Source: Glutamicibacter halophytocola (GTDB lineage: Bacteria > Actinomycetota > Actinomycetes > Actinomycetales > Micrococcaceae). Taken from it: a stretch of DNA of 64,000 nt. This document shows positions 28,532 through 38,057 of this stretch, in pieces. Each line of letters opens with the position of its first letter. The first letter of the stretch is position 1. The stretch is taken from assembly GCF_001302565.1 (NCBI RefSeq), contig NZ_CP012750.1, forward strand, positions 2,914,001 to 2,978,000, read 5' to 3'. Made by a program: the position numbers and the translations under genes. The notes under the pieces were generated by a model. The model made no database searches. It worked only from the letters and a program-made list of their open reading frames with translations, and had not been told where the DNA came from.

Positions 28532-28580
28532 CAGTAGATCCTTGGGAGCCAGTTCACTGGCGGCTTCCAAGGATCTACTG
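28532..28580. terminator. Bidirectional terminator
   Basis: A 19-bp stem (28532-28550 with 28562-28580, one wobble) with an 11-nt loop, between the convergent YqaJ-type and MscS genes. Confidence 0.85.
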
Positions 28581-28603
28581 GTTTCTTGGCCATTATTCGA
28601 GGC

Positions 28604-29698
28604 TTAGGCCGGGGTTGTTGGAACGATTCTCGGATCAGGCAGGCATTCGGGATAGCTATCAAGCAACTCCGCCAACAGTTTTTCGCGAATCATATTGCGC
28701 AGGCCCCACAGGTCTCCAGCATTGCGCGCTGAGAGGTAGACGGTTACGGTTTGCAGACCGTTTTGCGCGTCGGTCACCAGCAGCTCATTGTCGCGCCCGT
28801 CCCACAGGTCCGAGGACTCAAGCAGTTCCGTGCTGCGCTGGCGCAGGTATTCGATTGGCGCGTTGAGCTTCAGCTGCAGTGCCACATTGCCCGAAATCTC
28901 GGTGCTGCGCCGTGACCAGTTCTCAAATGGCGTCGTGGTGAAGTACGTGGAAGGCAAGATCATTCGGCGGCCATCGAGCAACAGGACCACCACATAGGAC
29001 AAGGTGATCTCTTCGACAGTGCCGCGCTCGCCTTCAACCACCACGGTGTCATCCACCCGGATGGAATCGGTGAAAGCAACCTGCAAACCTGCGAAGACGT
29101 TCGCGAGGGTGGATTGAACGGCCAAACCGACCACGACCGAGGCCAGTCCTGCCGAGGCCAGCAGTCCGGCGCCTAGCGCTCGCACTTGTTCAATAGTCAG
29201 CAAGACGGCGGCCACGGCCAAGATGCAGAGCACCGCGATGAGCACGCGGCGCATCAAGCCCACCTGGGTTTGCACCTTGGCCAGTCGGCGTCCGGGTCCG
29301 AATTTCGATTCGAAGCGGGACATCATCCCTGCCTCAATGACGAGAACCAGCTTGATGATGAACCAGGTCAGGAACGTCACCAGGATGATCAGAATCACGA
29401 ATTGCCACGGGTTGTACCAGTCACGATCTCGATAGAAGAGCGCAAAGGCGGACTTGGCAACGATAGAAGTAATCAGGCCGAAAAATGGGAGACGGGTGGC
29501 CTTCACATCAGCTTCATCCACGCCAATGCGCTTGAGGATGCGGCGGGCAATCGCGCTGAAAGCAAAAGCCAAGATAGCGGCGACCACTGCGCCGGCCAGG
29601 AGAACAGCCCAGAATTGCAACGATGCGGGGAGGACGCTTGAAGCGCTAATGACTTCCTCGACGGTCTCGTCCAGAGGTTCAACGGGGGTAGGTGACAT
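28604..29698 (-). CDS. MscS-family mechanosensitive ion channel
   Basis: A 364-residue membrane protein. There are about four hydrophobic segments before a canonical MscS pore helix and beta domain (GLLASAGLASVVVGLAVQS … LANVFAGLQVAFTDSIRVDDTVVVEGERGTVEEITL … GRRMILPSTYF … ENWSRR). The channel should open on membrane tension and release solutes on osmotic downshift. The C-terminal cytoplasmic domain is of normal size. It appears monocistronic, with a terminator after it and a 219-bp intergenic region before phzF in which I see nothing else. Confidence 0.92.
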   Translation of the reverse strand: MSPTPVEPLDETVEEVISASSVLPASLQFWAVLLAGAVVAAILAFAFSAIARRILKRIGVDEADVKATRLPFFGLITSIVAKSAFALFYRDRDWYNPWQFVILIILVTFLTWFIIKLVLVIEAGMMSRFESKFGPGRRLAKVQTQVGLMRRVLIAVLCILAVAAVLLTIEQVRALGAGLLASAGLASVVVGLAVQSTLANVFAGLQVAFTDSIRVDDTVVVEGERGTVEEITLSYVVVLLLDGRRMILPSTYFTTTPFENWSRRSTEISGNVALQLKLNAPIEYLRQRSTELLESSDLWDGRDNELLVTDAQNGLQTVTVYLSARNAGDLWGLRNMIREKLLAELLDSYPECLPDPRIVPTTPA

Positions 29699-29917
29699 GT
29701 TTAAAGGATGTCATATGGCGCTAAATAAATGCTGTGCATGCCCTTGCCGCGGCCTACGGAACCCAGCGCATCCGAGCTGTCTTGATCACAGCCGAATAGC
29801 TACGGTGATTGCAAAAAGGATGGCACACTCGCTGGCCAGCACGCGCGGGAGAGGTTAATGACGTTTTATGTGTCCCTTCACGTAACACCCGATCAACCTG
29901 ATGGTTAATGTGCCACC

Positions 29918-30925
29918 ATGCTAAGTATGAGCCGAACATTTGCTTATCAGCAGGTTGATGTTTTTGCGCCCACTGCGTTCAACGGCAATGGGCTCGGAGT
30001 CGTATTCAACGCTGACAGCCTGACTGATGATCAGATGCAGCACTTCGCCCAGTGGATGAATTTGTCCGAGACCGTATTCTTCGTCGAGCCATCCCATGAA
30101 GAGGCCGACTATGCCATCCGCATTTTCACTCCGAGCACGGAGCTGTCCTTTGCCGGCCACCCGACGCTTGGTGCCGCCCATGCATGGCTGGAATCCGGTG
30201 GGGCGCCGGGACCTGCCGGACATTTGATCCAGGAATGCGGGGCAGGGCTCATTCCGGTTCGGATCGAACGCGAATGCACCGACAGCCATTCCCGCCGGCT
30301 GGCGTTCCTCGCTCCCCCGCTGACGCGCACCGGTCCACTGGAGCCAGATGTCCTCCAGTGGGCTATCAGCGGACTCGGCATCCACGAAGATGACGTGGTT
30401 GACCACCAATGGCTGGTCAACGGCCCGCATCCTGCTGGCTTGGTCCTGCGTGACGCAGACGTTGTTCTGGGCATCGAACCAGACTACGAGGCGCTTCAGG
30501 GACTGGAGGTTGGCGTCATCGGCCCCTATACGGCTTCCAGCGTGGCCCATGGCGTGTGGCAGCCGCGAGGTTCGGTTTTGCCCCGTGTCTCGGGAACGCG
30601 GGAAGAATTGCGCCCCTTGGATTCCTCGGACCTGGAGCGTTCCGAAGAGCGCTTCGGTTCCGTGGTGATGCAACCGCCAGCCGACTTCGAGGTGCGAGCC
30701 TTCGTCGCTGGCGAAGCGGTGTCAGAGGACCCTGCTACCGGCTCGCTCAATGCGGCTTTTGGAATCTGGCTGACCCAATCCGGGTACGCCCCGCAACGCT
30801 ATACCGTGCGCCAGGGAACCCGCGTTGGCCGCAGCGCCATCTTGCATATCGAAGCCACGGAAAAAGGTGTCTGGGTCAGCGGAGATGTTGAAACCCGCAT
30901 TTCCGGCAATGTGAGTTTCGACTGA
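29918..30925 (+). CDS. PhzF-family isomerase/epimerase
   Basis: A 335-residue protein of the PhzF/diaminopimelate-epimerase fold. The N-terminal YQQVDVFAPTAFNGNGLGVVF and MNLSETVFFVEP (active-site Glu) are present. Further motifs are RIFTPSTELSFAGHPTLGAAHAW and, in the second half, DPATGSLNAAFGIWL. Its own substrate is unknown, as for most non-phenazine members. The start is ATG 29918 or ATG 29927. There is no ribosome binding site before the first, but TAATGT at 29906-29911 could be a -10 box, suggesting a leaderless transcript. Confidence 0.88.
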   Translation: MLSMSRTFAYQQVDVFAPTAFNGNGLGVVFNADSLTDDQMQHFAQWMNLSETVFFVEPSHEEADYAIRIFTPSTELSFAGHPTLGAAHAWLESGGAPGPAGHLIQECGAGLIPVRIERECTDSHSRRLAFLAPPLTRTGPLEPDVLQWAISGLGIHEDDVVDHQWLVNGPHPAGLVLRDADVVLGIEPDYEALQGLEVGVIGPYTASSVAHGVWQPRGSVLPRVSGTREELRPLDSSDLERSEERFGSVVMQPPADFEVRAFVAGEAVSEDPATGSLNAAFGIWLTQSGYAPQRYTVRQGTRVGRSAILHIEATEKGVWVSGDVETRISGNVSFD

Positions 30926-30986
30926 TTATCCGTTCATAGGCTCACTATCCATTCCACTTCCGCCAATCAGGTACTAGCCTTGTCCA

Positions 30987-32432
30987 GTGCCTGAAACTGC
31001 GAATCCCACCACTGACTTTGATAAGAAAGCCGCTTGGCGCGCCCTCTGGGCACTAGTCATCGGGTTCTTCATGATCCTCCTGGACACCACCATTGTGTCC
31101 ACGGCCATGCCATCCATCATGGCCTCGCTTGATGCAGATATCTCTGGCATCCTCTGGGTCAATAGCGCCTATCTGCTCACCTTCGCCGTACCGCTGCTGG
31201 TCACCGGCCGCTTGGGCGACCGGTTTGGCCCGCGCAACATCTACCTCATCGGCATGGCCATCTTCTCCCTCGCCTCGCTCTGGTGCGGCCTCTCGGATTC
31301 CCTTGGATCGCTGATTGCCGCCCGCGCAGTCCAGGGACTGGGCGCCTCGATGATCTCGCCCCAGGCGATGACCATGATTACCCGCTTGTTCCCGTACCAG
31401 CACCGAGGCGCAGCCATGGGGTTGTGGGGTGCAGTAGCCGGGATCGCTTCACTGATTGGCCCGATTGCCGGCGGCCTGCTGGTGGACTCGGTGGGCTGGG
31501 AATGGATCTTCTTCATCAATCTGCCCATCGCAGTTCTCAGCTTGGTGATGGTTTTCAAATTTGTTCCGCGCTTGGAACCTCAGGCGCACTCCTTCGACTG
31601 GATCGGAGTTGCCCTGTCAGCAGTAGCGATGTTCTGCCTGGTCTTTGGCATCCAGGAAGGCGACTCGACCGGTTGGGAACCATTCATTGGCCCGGTTTCT
31701 TCGTGGCACTTGATCATCGCCGGCGTACTGCTGCTGGCCGTGTTCGTTTGGTGGCAGGGCAAGACGAAGTCTGAACCGCTGGTTCCGTTGCGCTTGTTCC
31801 TGGTACGCAATTTTTCGCTTTCCAATGTGGCCATCGCGTTCATGGGCCTGACCATCGCAACGATCAGCCTGCCGATGGTGTTCTTCTTGCAGAACGTCCG
31901 CGGATTAACTCCTACGGAATCGGCGCTGATGATTTCGCCGATGGCAGTGGTGGGCATTTTCATCGCACCTCGCCTGGGCAAGATGGTCAACAAGCTCAGT
32001 CCGAGAATTCTGGCAGTACCAGGCTTCCTGCTCTTTGGCGGAGCAACCGTGGTTTACGCCTACATGATGCACGCAGACATCGCCCTGTGGACCCTGCTGA
32101 TTCCATCAGCCGTGCAGGGCGTTGGCTCGGCCATGATCTGGCCTTCGCTTTCGCTGGCCGCTACCCGCGACCTGACTCCGCGTGATGCCGGGGCCGGCTC
32201 CGGTATCTATAACACCACTCGCCAGATCGGCTCCGTGCTCGGTTCGGCGCTGATCGCCGTGATGATGGATTCGCGCGTGCAAGCACAGATCGAAAAGGCT
32301 TCTTCCAAGGATCCTGCAACACTGATGGAAGCAACCTCGGTAGGTTTGGGCCAAGCACTGCTGCTGCCCGGGTTCGCTGCCGTAGCTGCCGTGATTGTGG
32401 TGGCTTTCTTGAGCCCCGGCAAGAAGTCCTGA
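30987..32432 (+). CDS. MFS drug efflux transporter, DHA2 (14-segment, EmrB/QacA) family
   Basis: A 481-residue transporter. Motif D1 is in FMILLDTTIVSTAMPSI, motif A in VTGRLGDRFGPRNIYL, and motif C in AVAGIASLIGPIAGGLLVD, which marks antiporters. The SSGIYNTTRQIG-like stretch near the end (GAGSGIYNTTRQIGSVLGSALI) is typical of DHA2 proteins. Proton-driven export of drugs or metabolites is expected. The start is GTG 30987, 61 nt after phzF. A strong terminator follows. Confidence 0.9.
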   Translation: MPETANPTTDFDKKAAWRALWALVIGFFMILLDTTIVSTAMPSIMASLDADISGILWVNSAYLLTFAVPLLVTGRLGDRFGPRNIYLIGMAIFSLASLWCGLSDSLGSLIAARAVQGLGASMISPQAMTMITRLFPYQHRGAAMGLWGAVAGIASLIGPIAGGLLVDSVGWEWIFFINLPIAVLSLVMVFKFVPRLEPQAHSFDWIGVALSAVAMFCLVFGIQEGDSTGWEPFIGPVSSWHLIIAGVLLLAVFVWWQGKTKSEPLVPLRLFLVRNFSLSNVAIAFMGLTIATISLPMVFFLQNVRGLTPTESALMISPMAVVGIFIAPRLGKMVNKLSPRILAVPGFLLFGGATVVYAYMMHADIALWTLLIPSAVQGVGSAMIWPSLSLAATRDLTPRDAGAGSGIYNTTRQIGSVLGSALIAVMMDSRVQAQIEKASSKDPATLMEATSVGLGQALLLPGFAAVAAVIVVAFLSPGKKS

Positions 32433-32458
32433 CAACGCTTTCGTTGCTGTTCTGGATA

Positions 32459-32512
32459 CAAGAGAACCCCGGATTGCCAGTGGAATTCCATTGTCGATCC
32501 GGGGTTCTCTTG
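32459..32512. terminator. Terminator between MFS gene and small stress-type gene
   Basis: A perfect 16-bp stem (32459-32474 with 32497-32512) between two convergent genes. Confidence 0.85.
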
Positions 32513-32520
32513 CCAGTTAT

Positions 32521-32703
32521 TTATGCTTGGTCTGAAGGACCATCGTTGCTGTCGCCATTCTTGAACTCATCGACCTTCTCGCCGATTTTCTCCTGCGCAT
32601 CAGCGGCAAAGTCCTTGATGTTTTCGGTGGCGTCGCCGGCGAACTCCTTGGCGTTCTCGACTGCTTCGCCCAGCTTCTTCTTTGCATCATCTAAGAAACC
32701 CAT
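32521..32703 (-). CDS. Small amphipathic helical protein (CsbD/MT0933-antitoxin-like)
   Basis: A 60-residue, highly charged protein starting MGFLDDAKKKLGEAVENAKE, with repeated Ala/Lys/Glu/Asp amphipathic helices of LEA/CsbD style. It has no cysteines and an Asp/Ser-rich tail. ATG 32703 was chosen because AGGAG lies 6 nt upstream; a longer frame to 32730 lacks such a site. Similar short proteins are annotated as CsbD-like stress proteins or MT0933-type antitoxins. No toxin gene is adjacent, so a stress role is more likely. Confidence 0.7.
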   Translation of the reverse strand: MGFLDDAKKKLGEAVENAKEFAGDATENIKDFAADAQEKIGEKVDEFKNGDSNDGPSDQA

Positions 32704-32807
32704 TGGTTCTCCTCTTAGCTTGTCATCCAAATTTGAACCCTGAAAACCTCAGTCTTCAGAAACAATCTACTTCCGCCTGTGCACCGGACTGGGCAACGGC
32801 GCAAAAA

Positions 32808-33239
32808 TTACTTTTCTTTTTTGATCTTCTTTGCTGCCCGACGGCCAAAAATCAAAGCCACGGCGATACCGGCTAGCCACACATCCTTGGCCAAGGCGGT
32901 GCCATCAGCAGTTGGACGTACGCCATCAGATTCGGTCATTCCCGGAGTGCGCAGATAAGACGACAACAGCACTGCGGAGAAGGCACCCAGACCGATTCCT
33001 GCCAAGCGCGAAGGAACCAATGGCAAAAGCAGTGCACTGCCCAGCGAAATTTCCGAAACGGATAGGATCTTGCCGAAGACTGCAGGTTCCAGTTCTGCCA
33101 TCTGCGGTACACCGTTGGACGCCATTTGCTGCAACCCGGCCGCGCTGGCTTCATCAATGCGCAGCTTGTTAATGCCGCTGTTGAGAATGAATGCGCCGCT
33201 GACTAATCGGAGTGCGGCGTTTGCGATCGAGATTCCCAT
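32808..33239 (-). CDS. DoxX-like small membrane protein
   Basis: A 143-residue protein with about four hydrophobic segments, beginning ANAALRLVSGAFILNSGINKL. SEISLGSALLLPLVP and DVWLAGIAVALIFGRR follow the DoxX/YphA pattern. It ends in a Lys-rich cytoplasmic tail (RRAAKKIKKEK). DoxX proteins are linked to thiol or redox stress in actinobacteria. It is divergent from a TetR gene that could regulate it. Confidence 0.75.
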   Translation of the reverse strand: MGISIANAALRLVSGAFILNSGINKLRIDEASAAGLQQMASNGVPQMAELEPAVFGKILSVSEISLGSALLLPLVPSRLAGIGLGAFSAVLLSSYLRTPGMTESDGVRPTADGTALAKDVWLAGIAVALIFGRRAAKKIKKEK

Positions 33240-33398
33240 GGGCCCTCACTTTTCTTTCCAATAGTAAATACGCGTTCTGGAAAAGAACGCCCTTGCTGTT
33301 CAGCGTAGTCATGGCTGTGGGAGTTCACAATCATTTCAGCGGCGCGCTTGGCAGCCTTCAAGAATCAGGGATTGAGAATCGTGCTAAATTCGTGAATC

Positions 33399-34088
33399 AT
33401 GATCGCTTCTTCCGCTGTACCACCGGCCGCACTTGATCTGCTCATTTCTCAAGGCTTCGACACCACCAGCGTCGATGAGCTGGCAGCAGCTGCGGGGATC
33501 TCGCGTTCCACGTTCTTCCGCCGATTCGGCTCAAAAGAGAACATGGTCTTTGCCGATCAAGAAATGATCATCACCCACGTTCAGACGACGCTGGCGGCAT
33601 CATCTGTCGACGCGATCTCTACTTTGATTGACGCGGCTCATGTCGTCTTTGATCAGTACACTGTCAACCCCGAGGGTGCTCGGCTTCGGCACAGGCTGCT
33701 TTCCTCGGTCCCATCGCTACGAGAACGAGAGCTCGTTTCAACTCATCGGTACGAGCGCGCATTCTACGATTTTCTGGTCCGTCGCGAATTGGCCAACACC
33801 GCATCGGAAAAATCCTTGTGCCTCGGAGTTAGCGCCGGCCTGGTGGCCATCCACAATGATCACCTGCGCACCTGGATCAAGGATCCAGCCAGCACCGACC
33901 GAAGCAAGCTGGCACATGATGTTCGGTTATTCCTTGAACGCTTTGCAGACCTGCTGGGTGGCGAAAATACGGGCACCACTGCCGCTTCCCCAACGCCTAC
34001 AGTCATTGTTTCAGTGATTGATCCAGGTTCCGACGAGCAATCCATTCTGCAGGCAGTTTCGGCGGCGCTGAAAGAACACAGCAAATAA
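33399..34088 (+). CDS. TetR-family transcriptional regulator
   Basis: A 229-residue regulator. The N-terminal HTH is LDLLISQGFDTTSVDELAAAAGISRSTFFRRFGSKENMVF, with a helical ligand-binding domain after it. The start ATG lies 8 nt after TAAATT (33385-33390, extended by TG), so the mRNA may be leaderless. It is divergent from the DoxX gene and 98 nt upstream of the acyl-CoA dehydrogenase gene. Either could be its target. The C-terminal 40 residues are Thr/Ser/Pro-rich. Confidence 0.87.
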   Translation: MIASSAVPPAALDLLISQGFDTTSVDELAAAAGISRSTFFRRFGSKENMVFADQEMIITHVQTTLAASSVDAISTLIDAAHVVFDQYTVNPEGARLRHRLLSSVPSLRERELVSTHRYERAFYDFLVRRELANTASEKSLCLGVSAGLVAIHNDHLRTWIKDPASTDRSKLAHDVRLFLERFADLLGGENTGTTAASPTPTVIVSVIDPGSDEQSILQAVSAALKEHSK

Positions 34089-34116
34089 TAAACCACAGAA
34101 CTTGAGACGTAGTTTC

Positions 34117-34144
34117 TTGACATGACACTGCGTTCCATTAGGCT
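34117..34144 (+). promoter_or_regulatory. Probable promoter of the acyl-CoA dehydrogenase gene
   Basis: TTGACA (34117-34122) and TAGGCT (34139-34144) with 16-nt spacing, about 43 nt upstream of the start codon. Confidence 0.5.
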
Positions 34145-34186
34145 GGAGTTAAAAGTTTTCACTCTAGCCAATTTGGAGCGCCTGAG

Positions 34187-35419
34187 ATGACAGAGAAGTC
34201 GACCGGTTTGGAATTTCCCGCCGGAGTTGTTGAACCGGAGTACGATCTGTGGGCAGAAGACGTCAATATTGACCCCACCGGAATCTTTGCCGATATTAAT
34301 GCTGCAGACCTCGCCTGGCGCGCCAAGGCACGCAAGTTCGTCGTAGAAGAAGTCAAAAAGGACATTCACGAATATTGGGACAAGGCCGACTACCCCCTGC
34401 ATCTGATCAAGAAGCTCGGCGAAGCGGACCTGCTGCGTGACGGAATGAATCTGGACTCCCACGAAAAAATGAGTCCACTGGCAGCCGGACTGGTCAACAT
34501 GGAAATGGCACGCGGCGATGGTTCCGTGGCCACCATCGTTGGCGTGCAGGGCGGGTTGGCGCTGCGCTCGGTGCTCTTCTGCGGCAATGAGGAACAGATC
34601 CAAAAGTACGCCATGCCGATGCTGTCCGGCGACCTGCCGGGCGCCTTTGCGCTGACCGAGCCAACCCACGGGTCTGACTCGGTGTCATTGGAAACTCGTG
34701 CGACAAAAGTCGAGGGCGGCTACCGGATCAGCGGTGAAAAGAAATGGATTGGCAACGGCTCCATCGGCGGCATCTCCATCGTTTGGGCTCGTGACGATGA
34801 GGGCAAGGTTCGCGGTTTTGCCGTCCATCAGGACGCCGAGGGGTACAACGCCACCACCATCCAAAACAAGCTGTCGCTGCGTGCTATCTGGCAGGCGCAT
34901 ATCCGCATGGAGAATATTTTCGTCCCCGACGAAGACGTGCTGCCGGATGCCACCAGCTTCAAGGACACCTCCCGAGTGCTGTTCGCTACGCGTCTCGGTG
35001 TCGCGTGGTCAGCTGTAGGCCATGCCACCGCTTGCTACGAGTCAGCGGTGAACTACGCAAAGCAGCGAGTGCAGTTCGGCCGTCCGTTGGCTGCCAGCCA
35101 GATTGTCCAGGAGCGCTTGGCACGCATGCAGTCCGAACTTGCAACCATTCAGGTATTGGTAATGCAAGCGACCAAGCGCGAGACCGACGGTGAGCTCACC
35201 GGGCCACAGGCCTCGCTGGCCAAGTACACGGCCACTCGCACGGCACGAGCCATTGCTTCCAATGCCCGCGACCTGCTGGGAGGCAACGGGATTCTCACCA
35301 GCAACCGCGTCGCCCGCCACTTTGCTGACGTGGAAGCTATTCACACCTATGAAGGAACCGAGACGGTCCAGGCCCTGATCATGGGACGCGACATCACGGG
35401 GTTCTCCGCCTTCGCCTAA
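34187..35419 (+). CDS. Acyl-CoA dehydrogenase (glutaryl-CoA dehydrogenase-like)
   Basis: A 410-residue FAD enzyme. FALTEPTHGSDSVSLETRA and the KKWIGNGSIGGISIVWARD stretch form the FAD/substrate region. RVQFGRPLAASQIVQERLARM and the end motif HTYEGTETVQALIMGRDITG follow, with the catalytic Glu near residue 389. The overall pattern resembles glutaryl-CoA dehydrogenases, but the Arg for the distal carboxylate cannot be assigned here. Another short or branched acyl-CoA substrate is possible. It is monocistronic. Confidence 0.88.
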   Translation: MTEKSTGLEFPAGVVEPEYDLWAEDVNIDPTGIFADINAADLAWRAKARKFVVEEVKKDIHEYWDKADYPLHLIKKLGEADLLRDGMNLDSHEKMSPLAAGLVNMEMARGDGSVATIVGVQGGLALRSVLFCGNEEQIQKYAMPMLSGDLPGAFALTEPTHGSDSVSLETRATKVEGGYRISGEKKWIGNGSIGGISIVWARDDEGKVRGFAVHQDAEGYNATTIQNKLSLRAIWQAHIRMENIFVPDEDVLPDATSFKDTSRVLFATRLGVAWSAVGHATACYESAVNYAKQRVQFGRPLAASQIVQERLARMQSELATIQVLVMQATKRETDGELTGPQASLAKYTATRTARAIASNARDLLGGNGILTSNRVARHFADVEAIHTYEGTETVQALIMGRDITGFSAFA

Positions 35420-35439
35420 GCAATCCAGGGTCGCTGGCA

Positions 35440-35478
35440 AGATGTCGGGGTGCTGACCGTGTCAGCAGCCCGACATCT
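35440..35478. terminator. Terminator between acyl-CoA dehydrogenase and hrpB
   Basis: An 18-bp interrupted stem: 35440-35449 with 35469-35478, and 35451-35457 with 35461-35467. The loop is 3 nt. It is shared by two convergent genes. Confidence 0.75.
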
Positions 35479-35486
35479 TTGTGCGG

Positions 35487-38057
35487 CTATTGCCCGTTGA
35501 GCCGATTCTTCGTTTTCGCCGTGGCAACATGTCCCCAAGGATTTTCCGGCCAGGGATGCTTCGGATAGCGTCCACGCATTTCAGAACGAACTTGAGCGTA
35601 AGGGCCATTGAAGAAGCTGGCAATGTCTTCGGTAACTGCCAGCGGGTGGCCCCCTGGGGACAGCAGGTGGAACTGCACCGGCAGCTTCTCGTGCACCAGC
35701 CGCGGAGATTGGTCCAGGCCAAAACACTCTTGAAGCTTGACGGCCACCACAGCCGGACCGCTCTCGCCCACAGGTGGATAGGAGATGCGGATCTTGGACC
35801 CTGAGGGCACTTCCAGGCGTTGCGGCACCAACGAATCAAAATCGTGCGCATGCTCCCACGGAAGCAGGGTACGCAAGGCCGAATGCACATCGGCTTTGGC
35901 AGCGTTCTTGCCATGAGCTATCTGGCGCAGGATAGGTTGCAGCCATTCATCGGCCCGCGCTATCAGGGACTCATCATCAACCGCGCAGAACGGTTCGCCA
36001 AGCAACCGGTAGGCCACTGCCATGCGGCGGCGCAGGGCATCAAAACCCTCCTGCTCACCGAAAAACGCCAGCCCCTGCTCTTGCACAGCGAACTGGACCG
36101 CCTGCATTCCCAATTCCTCGGTTGCTTTGATGGGACGCGCGGAAAGTTCAATGGCGCGGAATCGTTCTACCTTGCGAGCACTGATTTTGCCGTCGATGAA
36201 TTCGGCTGTTTCCTTGCTCTCGCGCATTTGCGGAAGCAATTCAAGGACCGTAGACAGCTCGATACCCGTCGCTCGCCTGATCGTTGCCCTGGTCCCGGTC
36301 CGCGCCACTTCGACCACGGCCAAATACTCCTCATGTGCCAAGTGGCTCCCCCGAGGAAGAACAGCCCTTGTTCCAGAAGCGAGCAGGTACTCATCGTGCC
36401 CAACTTTGCGGGCAACCCATTGCGGGTAGGCCAGTGCGCTGATGGCTGATAATGCCTCGGCCGACGAAGCAGTGGCTGGCGCAGGTTGTCCTTGCTTGCC
36501 GCGAGCCTTCACCTCTGCCAGCCGTTGCATGCGCGCTGCTTCATGTTTCCAGGCTCTGTGGCCCGAATGGGATGCCCTTCGAATCGAGACCAGCAGTTCT
36601 TGCAGATCTGCGCTGGCGATGCGCTCGGAGCTGGCCAGCAATGCCACTGCTTCGGCCGCCGGCAGCGAGCCGAACAAGGGCGCGCCCTCCAGCAAGGCTC
36701 GCGCTGCCCTGGGATCGGTGGGGATCTTGACCATTTGCTCGCCCATCGAGGTAATGCGTCCCGAATTGTCAACAGCGCCAAGGCTTTTGAGCACCAGCTC
36801 GTCGCTGCCCATGGCCGCGGCAGGGGGAACCTCCCACAGCTCCAGGCCCTCTCCGCGGGGCGTTCCCCACGCTGCCAGGGCAAGACCAGCCGAAACCAGA
36901 TCACCGGTGCGGATTTCCGGGGTGGAATAGGCTGGTGCCGCGGCAAATGACTTGGGGTCAAGGGTGCGCACGACTTGGCCGGGTCCCAATCGGCCAGCAC
37001 GGCCAGCACGCTGGGTGGCTGTGGCCCGACTTGCTACGACGGTGACAAGCCCGGACATTCCGCGGGACGTATCCCGACGCGGTTCCCTGGCGTAGCCAGC
37101 GTCGACCACGAGGTGGACCCGAGGTACTGTCAGCGAGGATTCGGCAATGGAAGTTGAAACAATAATTCGCGGCGAGCTGCCTGCCTCAGGTTCATTCAAA
37201 ATCGCGTCTTGCTCGGCCGACGAGATTTGCGAATGCAGTGCCAATGCGGTGACACCATTGGCTGAAATCTGGGCGCAGACGCGCTCGACTTCACGCACGC
37301 CCGGCACAAACACCAAGGTGTCCACCGGATGCTTGCTGGCACCATTGGCTCTCGCCGAATGCTGTACGCTAACGGCCGCGACATGCCGCAAGTAGTCATC
37401 TTTGATACCGAATTCAGTGACTCTGGTTGATGAGTAGCTCTCGAAAATCTCCTCGACATCGAACTGCGCGGTTTGGGCGCTGAACACCCTCGCTGGTTTT
37501 TCAGTCGAAAGGAAATCGGCAAGTTCCTGGGCGTGCAGCGTCGCGCTCATCAGGACAAGGCAGAGATCATCTCGAAGTTCATTGACTTGCTTGACCATTG
37601 CCAGCAGCAGATCGGTGTCGATGGACCGTTCGTGAACTTCATCAATGACGACGGCGCTGACCCCAGACAAATCCGGATCGGCCAGCAAACGGCGCAGCAT
37701 CAAACCCGCGGTGACAAATTCCACCTGGGTAGTTGCGGAACTCTTGCGTTCTCCGCGAACCGCAAAACCGACGTGCTCGCCGAGCACTGACCCATCCAAG
37801 TGGGCAAGCCTTCGGGCAGCGGCGCGGGCTGCCACGCGGCGTGGCTGGGTAACGATTATTTTTCCAGTCAGCCCGGCTTCCCGCAGTGCATTGCTCACCG
37901 TCGGCGGGACAACGGTGGTTTTGCCCGATCCCGGCGGCGCTTGAATTATCAGGGGGCCAGAAGGATCCGAAAGGAGCGCGCTGTGCAGGTCATCTCGAAT
38001 GGGCCCGAACGCAAGCCCGCGGGCGACCCGCTCTAGATCAAAAGAACTGCCGCTCAT
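35487..38057 (-). CDS. hrpB: ATP-dependent RNA helicase HrpB
   Basis: An 856-residue DExH helicase. Motif I is IIQAPPGSGKTT, motif II VVIDEVHERS, motif III MSATLHAQ, motif VI ATQRAGRAGRLGPG. HA2 and the HrpB-specific C-terminal region follow (LLSPGGHPLAVTEDIASFFNG … MRGRYPKHPWPENPW). The length matches the family. HrpB homologues act on RNA, but the exact role is poorly defined. The ATG overlaps the stop of the upstream alpha/beta hydrolase (ATGA), so the two form an operon. Confidence 0.94.
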   Translation of the reverse strand: MSGSSFDLERVARGLAFGPIRDDLHSALLSDPSGPLIIQAPPGSGKTTVVPPTVSNALREAGLTGKIIVTQPRRVAARAAARRLAHLDGSVLGEHVGFAVRGERKSSATTQVEFVTAGLMLRRLLADPDLSGVSAVVIDEVHERSIDTDLLLAMVKQVNELRDDLCLVLMSATLHAQELADFLSTEKPARVFSAQTAQFDVEEIFESYSSTRVTEFGIKDDYLRHVAAVSVQHSARANGASKHPVDTLVFVPGVREVERVCAQISANGVTALALHSQISSAEQDAILNEPEAGSSPRIIVSTSIAESSLTVPRVHLVVDAGYAREPRRDTSRGMSGLVTVVASRATATQRAGRAGRLGPGQVVRTLDPKSFAAAPAYSTPEIRTGDLVSAGLALAAWGTPRGEGLELWEVPPAAAMGSDELVLKSLGAVDNSGRITSMGEQMVKIPTDPRAARALLEGAPLFGSLPAAEAVALLASSERIASADLQELLVSIRRASHSGHRAWKHEAARMQRLAEVKARGKQGQPAPATASSAEALSAISALAYPQWVARKVGHDEYLLASGTRAVLPRGSHLAHEEYLAVVEVARTGTRATIRRATGIELSTVLELLPQMRESKETAEFIDGKISARKVERFRAIELSARPIKATEELGMQAVQFAVQEQGLAFFGEQEGFDALRRRMAVAYRLLGEPFCAVDDESLIARADEWLQPILRQIAHGKNAAKADVHSALRTLLPWEHAHDFDSLVPQRLEVPSGSKIRISYPPVGESGPAVVAVKLQECFGLDQSPRLVHEKLPVQFHLLSPGGHPLAVTEDIASFFNGPYAQVRSEMRGRYPKHPWPENPWGHVATAKTKNRLNGQ

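Noticed and set aside
32521..32703. MT0933-type antitoxin of a toxin-antitoxin pair
   Set aside because: The size fits but no toxin gene is adjacent; the amphipathic repeat pattern suits a stress protein equally well.
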